64,000 bases of DNA from Cantharellus purpuraceus (Eukaryota > Basidiomycota > Agaricomycetes > Cantharellales > Hydnaceae). How positions within the stretch are numbered: the stretch's first letter is position 1; the number at the start of each line of letters is the position of its first letter. A program made the translations under genes and the position numbers. The DNA is taken from positions 310,001 through 374,000 of the forward strand of contig JALBUN010000006.1 in the NCBI GenBank assembly GCA_025174535.1. The letters are read 5' to 3'. Below the pieces are notes generated by a model. The model had not been told where the DNA came from. It searched no databases and was given only the letters and a program-made list of their open reading frames with translations. This document shows positions 57,796 to 64,000 of this stretch, piece after piece.

Positions 57796-58590
57796 GGTGG
57801 GTGAGAGGTAGCACTGATCAAACGCCACGTTTCTTGTTCTAGTCGAGATGACATCGCCTTCTTCGCTCCCATACTTTGATCATGCAGTGCATCTTGAGTA
57901 TCACGTCCAGGATCTGGCACCTAATTCGAGAGTGGTATGAAGCGTATCATACACGCCGACTGCGGGTTTCCCCTCTCGACCCAGTGATTTCGTCCAAACA
58001 AACCCACCCTCTACAGAAGCCAGCAATGATCTATCTCCTGTTGCACCTATGCTTCCAGAATCAGTCAGCTTACTCTCAAATCCAAAGTGTTAGTTTGTCA
58101 GCTCACGATAGAGATATGTCTCAATACTAACTAGAATGACAAGTAGTTCGACCTAATTAGTGACTAGTGTGTTTGTCTGACACTCAGAGCAACCAGTGAC
58201 CACAAGACCGTTCGCTCAGAAGTCTGCCTGACCTCAGTCTCCTCATTATCTTACGAGTGACATGGTGTCTCTCTCGTTGCCTGCTGTCACCCTCAGGAAG
58301 CACCCGATGCAAAGAAGTGAGCATAAGGGATCTGGTTGATCGAGTAGTATACGTTAGGGTGCACGGTACCTGAAGGGTGAACATATATTGCCCTGAACGC
58401 AGACTCGCGTTGGTGTGAGTTGTCGGCGTCAGACTTTAAAATGAAAACATGCAACTCTGCATCAGCTCATTTCTGGTCGCTCCATCAAACTGAGCTACAG
58501 AACTTGGTCGACTGCGATAATTTCATGAAGAAAAATGTGTCATCATGAAAAAGACCCATCAATCCAACTTCTACGTCCACCATGCGAGTG
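57796..58590. other. Intergenic, no gene seen
   Basis: This is the presumed promoter side of the DUF6535 gene and the 3' flank of the FF-domain gene. Small ORFs have no recognisable domain. Confidence 0.4.
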
Positions 58591-59835
58591 TTAAGGCCTG
58601 TCCTTATCTGAGACATGCACGCTCAGCTTCGGGGCTGCTAAACTCTCCATGTAAGCCTAAAAGAAAAGTGTTGGATTAGGACGGTATGCCAAGATAACCA
58701 CAGGAATAGGACACTACAAGAATTAACGTACCCTTAGCCATCGCTCCCTCTGTTCTGGCACATGATCGAATGCCATCCATCGTGAATCATTCTACCCGCA
58801 ACAATCAACATCGTCACCTAAATCACTGAAAAAAATTTCACACCTTTAGGACCTTTCAATCTCGCCCATATCAATCGCCTGCGCCAACTTCTTCAAATCA
58901 GCTTTTCCTCCCCCTCCCTCCCCTTCCTCATCCTCTTCATCCGGCACCGACGCACTCCCCCCAGCGCCATCACCGCCCGCCTTCCCCATCCGTCCCCAAA
59001 ACTCAAGAAACGCATTCTCGTTCAACATCGCATCAAACGCCTTCCGCGCCTCACTATTCCGCGTACGCTGCCATCGCTCAAACTCTGCCTCTAGCGCATC
59101 CTCACCACCACCACCACTACGACGGCGTCTCGTGGCCCTTCCGTCGGAGTCCGAGTCGCCATCGTCTCCATGCGGGTCAGATAGTCCCAGCTTTCCCACT
59201 ACAACACTCCTCCGCACGGCTTTGATAGCGCTCCCATCCAAACCATGCCATCGCGTGTCAAGCCGCGGTGAACAGCGCATGTAGCCCAGAAAGCTGTTTT
59301 TCTCGCAATCGTGCTACGTGAACTGAAAAGAGACCTCGTTGTACGGGAAGGGGCAATGCACAGAGAACAAAGCGCGGGTCATGAGAGAGATTAGATACAG
59401 TACCATCCCAATCAGCCTATGGAATAGGAACAAGTGAGATCAGCCACTGTACAGAACGAGCGGGATGCTGTACCTGTGGATCGCGCACCGCATCCGTCAG
59501 GAGCGTCCTGTAAAGAGAAAAGGCACGAGCCCAGCCGTCGACATCAGTCTAACCACAACACGCGTGAAGAATAAATCTCAACACGTACATGAATTCACGT
59601 TCACCCTCTTCACGCCCGACGGCCCCCCGCGTGCGGCCGAGCTCACGCTCGAGTCCAGCGCGTTCACGTCGCACCTTTTCTTCGCGTTCGCGGAGGCCGC
59701 GTTCTGCACGCTCAGCACGTTTTCTGCGAGCGGCGTCGGCATCGGCATCCTCGTGTATGTCGTCCTGCTGGGCAGCCTCTTCAAGGGTGAGCTCTGCGAG
59801 GCCTGCAAATTTCAGGGTTGAGGTGAGGAGGAGGT
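58591..59835 (-). pseudogene. FF-domain protein (TCERG1/Prp40-like), 3' part only
   Basis: On the minus strand the first recognisable exon is a charged coiled coil ending GREEGEREF. It is followed by LLTDAVRDPQ, then DALEAEFERWQRTRNSEARK and AFDAMLNENAFLEFW, then DLKKLAQAIDMGEIE. After an intron comes NDSRWMAFDHVPEQRERWLR, and after another AYMESLAAPKLSVHV with TAA at 58591-58593. These are the FF repeats and C-terminal tail of the splicing/transcription-coupling factor family. A one-base deletion near 58851 shifts the frame before the last intron pair. The 5' part (WW domains) is absent; sequence loses coherence at about 59835. Confidence 0.7.
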
Positions 59836-60154
59836 GGATGGGCTACACAACCAGAATGAAGGGTAGTTCATGTTGGGGGCATGTAGCTGGCAGTATGAAG
59901 GGGTTGAGGAGGTGAAGGTGCATGGGTGGGAGTGAAAGGAATGTTAGAGTGGGAAGGATGTGGGGGAACAGAAGGCAGAATGGCAGGGGGATGGAGACTC
60001 TCAGTGGTGGCCAAGGGAGTGGACTGGATAGTGTCTGGAAGGGAGTGATCTTGTGAAATGTCAATCTGGTGTGGGTGGGGTAAGGTGGGATGATGGCAAT
60101 GGAAACGCTCCAGTGTCTTGTTGAGGGTCAATGGGAGGTCAGAATGGGGGACCC
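59836..60154. other. Purine-rich spacer
   Basis: This G/A-rich stretch lies between the FF-gene remnant and an LTR. Its minus strand has a Pro/His-rich ORF without recognisable domains. It may be a retroelement margin. Confidence 0.3.
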
Positions 60155-60654
60155 TGTTTTGGAACCCACAAAATTATGGTGTTAGGGAAAACTCTAAATC
60201 ACCACAATTCCATGAATGAACAGCTGAGAAGAATATCAAACCCTGCTGCAGCACAACTCCAGAAACAATTTAACATTTGTACTTTGGTTACAATCCCTTG
60301 TATTGGTCAATGCAGACTATATGCAGAAAAGTAATACATTTCTTAGCAGCAAGAAATGAATAAGACTTCCAGAGTCTAGAGTTCACGGACGCTTAGGGGT
60401 CCAGATATTCCAAAATGAGGGGAATGCACTTAGAGGCTAAAGGAAGTAGGTGGATGAATCCAACCGTCCAACCAGTGGCACTCTGAAGCGGGTAACAGCA
60501 ATGTGTGAAGTAGTCTAGCAACTGCTTCACACGAGTTCAAGCTTCTAATGCTCTGCAAAGGCAGTACACACTAGTTACTTAAACAAGAGCACTAATGGCA
60601 GGACTATTGACAGAGAATCTCACCCTGTAGATTTGTAGTCACATGAGGCAGATA
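60155..60654 (-). mobile_element. Truncated LTR, family 1 (copy H)
   Basis: It starts TGTTTTGG (the reverse of the CCAAAACA end) and follows the shared 3' half of family 1 for 500 bp. It stops where the family 3 LTR begins at 60655. The chromovirus probably inserted here. Confidence 0.8.
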
Positions 60655-61184
60655 TGTTACACACTGGGTCCGAATTGGGGGTTGGAGGTTGGGTTGGAGG
60701 TTGGGTTGGAGTCGGAGAGGGAGTTGGGGCATGTCGTGGGGGTTGGAACGGACTTGGCTTCAGCTTATGTGCTGCACCCTCACTAATACCGGTGTCTGAG
60801 ATTTCAGAGATGGAGTATGACTTAGAGAGTTAGGATCAGACTTAGGAACTAGGCGTGATTTGATATTTGAACTGGGGAATGAAGTCCCCAGTCGGGCAGC
60901 TTAAATACATATTTGAAATCTAATATTAATTACTCCGGTGATGGGTCTCCGAGGCCGACAGCCTTACATGAGTATGTCTGAGTCCGATGGGGACGGATGT
61001 CCAGGTCCCTATGGTGATGCTGATGCATCAATCGGAACCAGAGACAGATGGGCAAGGTTCAGCGATGACATTCGGACAGGTAAATGGAGACGTGATGGTT
61101 TCCAAATGGAGTATAGATTTCATATGCGTGGGGATCTGAGTGGATCAGACAGGGATCTGGGTGTTAATGAATGTAGTCATAACA
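60655..61184 (-). mobile_element. Chromovirus 3' LTR (family 3, 530 bp)
   Basis: On the minus strand it begins TGTTATGAC and ends GTGTAACA, so it has TGTTA..TAACA inverted ends. A polypurine tract precedes it on the minus strand. Its outer flank is AGATA (60650-60654). Other copies are at 41318-41822 and 9763-9940. The outer end contains a GGTTGGA-type tandem run (60675-60720). Confidence 0.75.
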
Positions 61185-61200
61185 GTATCTCTCCATTTAA
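61185..61200 (-). promoter_or_regulatory. Chromovirus polypurine tract
   Basis: Read on the minus strand this is AAATGGAGAGATAC-like purine-rich sequence just before the LTR, where the plus-strand primer is expected. It fits the minus orientation of the pol fragment at 63216-64000. Confidence 0.5.
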
Positions 61201-61301
61201 GGCCGAGCCCCTGAGGCCTCATGTCCATAGATTGAATAGGTGAGACGGTTGGGCGCAGTCGGAGTTATACTGGGGGTCTGGAGACATATAAAAGGAGGGG
61301 C

Positions 61302-63151
61302 ATGATTGAGGTCTTATCCTCAACAATGTCAAACCCTTTGGCAAACATGAGTGTGGCCAAGCTTGAGCAGTTGCTCTTGGCCCAATCAAAGGAAGAGGAA
61401 GAAGAGTGGAGATGGAAAGAGGAGGAGGAGGCAGAACAGAGACGGAAGGAAGAGGAGGAGGCAGAACAGAGATGGAAGGAGGAGGAGGAGGAGGAGTGGA
61501 GATGGAAGGAGGAGGAGGAGGAGGAGTGGAGACGGAAGGAGGAGGAGGAGGAGTGGAGACGGAAGGAGGAGGAGGAGGAGTGGAGACGGAAGGAGGAGGA
61601 GGAGGAGTGGAGACGGAAGGAGGAGGCAGAGACAGACCGGAGAAGGAAGGAGGAAGAAGCAAAAGCCAAGTGAGCACGCAGGGTCAAGGAACTTGCGGCC
61701 ATGATGGAGGCCACGAGGCTGAAGGAAGTGGAAGAGCAGGCACATGAGCTTGAAGCCACCATCGAGGTAGAGGAGGAGGTGACCGGGGCAGGGGCGACTA
61801 GTCACTCAGGGAGTCCAAGTGTGCCAATATGGGCAGGGACCCCCGAGGTTGCCATTATCTCAATTGTGTGGATGGAGTCAACTCATCCAACAACTGTCCC
61901 TATGGTGGACTCGCCGTTACGCCTGTGGTCATGGCCATTATTTGCAGTGGGTGCGGCTGAGGAAGATGATGCGGTGGAGGTGGAGAGGGTGGAGGTGGAG
62001 GCAGATCCCAATGCCAATATGGAGCTCGACGCAAATGCAGAGCCCAAGGCGGGTGTGGATGTTGGGACGGATGTGGAGCCGGATCTGACTTCGAATTGCT
62101 ATGAGGAGATGGCTTGGGTAGCCACGGTCAAAGCTCACAAAAGGGTGGAGCTCTATGCTACTACCACCAAGAAGAACCTTGAGGTCACGGTCTTTTCATT
62201 GAAGGCGCACCCGAGTGCTGATATGGAGAAGTGGGAGGCAGACCAGAGGGTCATATGGTGCAAAGCGGGGAATCATGTGTTGGTGACCCGTAAGAAGGAG
62301 CTGCATGTTGCTAGGTCAGCAATCCAGCTTCACAAGCATGAGATGGAGAAGGTGGCGGCTGAACAGCAGGACAAGGAGGAGGAGAGGGAGCACTTGGAGG
62401 CTGCATCAAGAAGGAGCGGACCACTCAAGGCTCTGGCTCTGATGGAGCCATTCAGCAGGCCTGGTGTAATTTGCGACTTGTGTTGTGATGCAGGTGTGGA
62501 GTGTGTGTGGCCAACTGGCCCAACTTGCCGCCTTTGGTCCTGCGATCGTTGTTGGGGTCAGAAAGGAGGGTGTAGGATCGATGGAAAGTTCGATCCCTGG
62601 AGTTGGAGTGTCAAGCCCCGACTAGTGGTGCAAGGAGGGGTGGAGAAAGAATCGGAAGGTTGTCCAACCAAAAAGCGGTGGACGGAGATGGGTGCTGTGG
62701 CAGCTGGGGGTAGCAGTGTCAGATCGGAAGGGGCAACGACTGGTGCAGGTATGGGCGTGTCTCTGCACCCATCAGTACTGTGGGCCAGCTTATCCGGCTG
62801 GTTAACCTGCAGTTGGAGCACCTCTGGCAGACGGAGGGGTTGTTAGTGGACTTGGTGAAGACAATGAAATGGAAGGAGGTTCTGGAGGGTCAGCAGACTC
62901 CTGAGTTGCGTTGGCTGCAGAAGTTCATGGCCCCTTTGGATGAGGATTCAGATATGGGGGATGAGAAAGATTGGGTGTCGGATGTAGAGAGTGATGATGA
63001 GTCGGAGACAGAGCCTGAGGTAGACAAGGGGAAGGGAAAAAAAAATGCAATGTATAACATGAAAAATGAAGATGAATTTGATTGTAACATTTCAGAGTGG
63101 AGAAAAGTGGGGCGGAGTGAGATTCCTTCAGAGCTTGGGGTAGACTTGTAA
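61302..63151 (+). pseudogene. Opposite-strand ORF of the chromovirus: coiled coil plus Cys-rich motif
   Basis: The frame opens at 61302 (MIEVLSSTMSNPLANMSVAK). It passes through a Glu/Lys/Arg/Trp repeat, meets a TGA at 61671-61673, and stays open to 62846. A one-base shift near 62780 leads to the last part (LVNLQLEHLWQTEGLLVDL; PLDEDSDMGDEKDW) and TAA or TAG near 63149-63151. The middle has a Cys-rich block (CDLCCDAGVECVWPTGPTC then SCDRCWGQKGGC), resembling Zn2Cys6-type clusters of basidiomycete proteins. It converges on pol. The 3' end is also present beside the chromodomain at 53190-53529, so it is part of the transposon. It may be a gag-like or regulatory protein; the role is unknown. Confidence 0.6.
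61386..61670 (+). repeat. Coding minisatellite (24-27 nt units)
   Basis: Tandem GAGGAGGAGGAGTGGAGACG-like units encode runs of the form EEEEEWRRK. Unit length varies in steps of three, so the frame is kept. The opposite strand shows Ser/Leu-rich ORFs that are shadows of this repeat. Confidence 0.9.
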
Positions 63152-63215
63152 TTCCTTTTGTGACTTGTAATAAAATGATGATGTGAAATAATAGAATTAG
63201 CATTAGTAATGAAAC

Positions 63216-64000
63216 TTAAAGATTCATAAGAGGGCCAGGTTTGTCTGGATAAGTGGAGTGAAAATCAGAGACGGATTTGGATGCGTGATTGAGTTCAGAC
63301 GTGGAGATCCATGAGGACTCTTCATCGGTGCCTTCGTATCCAGTCCATTTGACTAGGTACTGGAGCTTGCACTTGTATCAATGATCGATCTTTGAGTCCA
63401 GGATCTCAGATATCTCATATTCATTTTCTCCTTCGATGATGATTGGGGGAGGTGGAGGTTGTGTGTGACCGGAGATCTTGTTTGTAGTAGCAGGTTTGAG
63501 CATTGATATATGGAAGACCGGATGAACTGCTCGGAAGTGGTCAGGGAGGTGGAGGGTGAAGGACCTGCTGCCAGCATGAGCAATGACCTCATAAGGACCT
63601 AAGTATTTCTTGGAGAGTTTCTTCGATGGACAGGTGGTCTGGAAGTGTTTGGCCTTAATGAATACTTTGTCTCCAAGTTGCAGGTCTGGAGCCGGAGTGC
63701 GGCATCGGTCTGTGGAGACTTGGTATTGTTTCTGGGCATCGGAGATGGTTTCTCAGAGATGTTGGTGTAGTTGATCGAGGTCAGTTATGAATTGGTGGGC
63801 TTTGGTGGAGGTGAGTTCCTTCTCGGAGTGGACAGAGATGTTTGGATGGTAACCTTTGTTAGCAAAGAATGGAGAGATGCCAGTAGTTGCATTTGGAGCA
63901 TTGTTGTAGGCAAACTCTGCTATTGGAAGTAGATCAGCCCAGTTGTCCTGTTGATAGTTACAATAGACTCGGAGATAATGTTCCAGGGACTGATTCATTT
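63216..64000 (-). pseudogene. Chromovirus integrase and chromodomain (runs off the window)
   Basis: On the minus strand from the right edge the sequence reads integrase C-terminal half (NWADLLPIAEFAYNNAPNAT), then a linker (KYLGPYEVIAHAGSRSFTLH and HPVFHISMLKP). The chromodomain follows (EYEISEILDSKIDH, YLVKWTGYEG, ESSWISTSEL) and TAA at 63216-63218. TGA stops at 63753-63755 and 63378-63380 interrupt it. The rest of pol lies outside the window. Confidence 0.88.

Noticed and set aside
61265..61805. Leu/Ser-rich ORFs on the minus strand
   Set aside because: They are reverse-strand shadows of the Glu/Arg-coding minisatellite of the plus-strand ORF.

Overview
The window is nuclear DNA of an Agaricomycete (mushroom-forming basidiomycete). 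The evidence is 12-exon cytochrome P450 genes with 45-80 nt introns, a DUF6535-type gene (a family I know only from basidiomycetes), an F-box/WD40 gene, a SWIB subunit of a SWI/SNF-type remodeller, and a dense load of nested LTR retrotransposons. I saw no tRNA, rRNA or CRISPR array.

Layout. (1) 1-10.7 kb is a graveyard of retroelements: a degenerate Ty3/gypsy element (called GY1 here) broken by a solo LTR (3249-4617), a TG..CA-bounded 1.5 kb repeat R (5981-7487) and a reverse solo LTR (8330-9762), then pieces of a second copy (GY2). (2) 10.7-31.2 kb is the gene-bearing island: a broken alpha/beta-hydrolase gene (12.9-15.6 kb), a P450 fragment, an apparently intact P450 (17011-19144, minus, 522 codons), an F-box/WD40/UIM-like gene (20075-23121, plus), a SWIB-domain gene (23628-25297, plus) and two tandem P450 paralogues (25829-28059 and 28980-31214, minus) with the same 12-exon structure. 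(3) 31.8-42 kb is nested again: a Ty1/copia element (31934-39705, target duplication GAACC) sits inside an older LTR and itself carries two solo LTRs (duplications GTCTG and GCTGC). (4) 42.8-47.4 kb is a near-complete minus-strand copia element (206-bp LTRs, duplication TGAGC). (5) 48.8-50.8 kb holds an intact 577-codon gene with Cys/His motifs near its C-terminus and a 3 x 135-bp coding repeat. (6) 51.1-59.8 kb holds three broken host genes: a mitochondrial uL2 fragment, a DUF6535 gene split by a 2.3-kb composite of three transposons, and the 3' part of an FF-domain (TCERG1/Prp40-like) gene. (7) 60.2-64 kb holds a truncated solo LTR and the 3' half of a minus-strand chromovirus with a long opposite-strand ORF between pol and its 3' LTR.

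How the parts work together. The intact host genes look independent (oxidation, protein turnover, chromatin remodelling, possible transcription factor); I see no evidence for a metabolic cluster beyond the local P450 expansion. The retroelements share signs of CpG decay: nearly all premature stops in recognisable pol frames are TGA where Arg (CGA) fits, and all five differences between the two LTRs of the minus copia are CpG transitions.

The most unusual signal is in the GY gypsy family. Its LTR, gag and pol are almost continuous chains of short, mostly perfect inverted repeats (5-11 bp arms, 1-11 nt loops). Where two copies can be aligned, one stem keeps full pairing despite several substitutions, through compensatory and G.U-type changes, which points to constraint or template copying at the RNA level.
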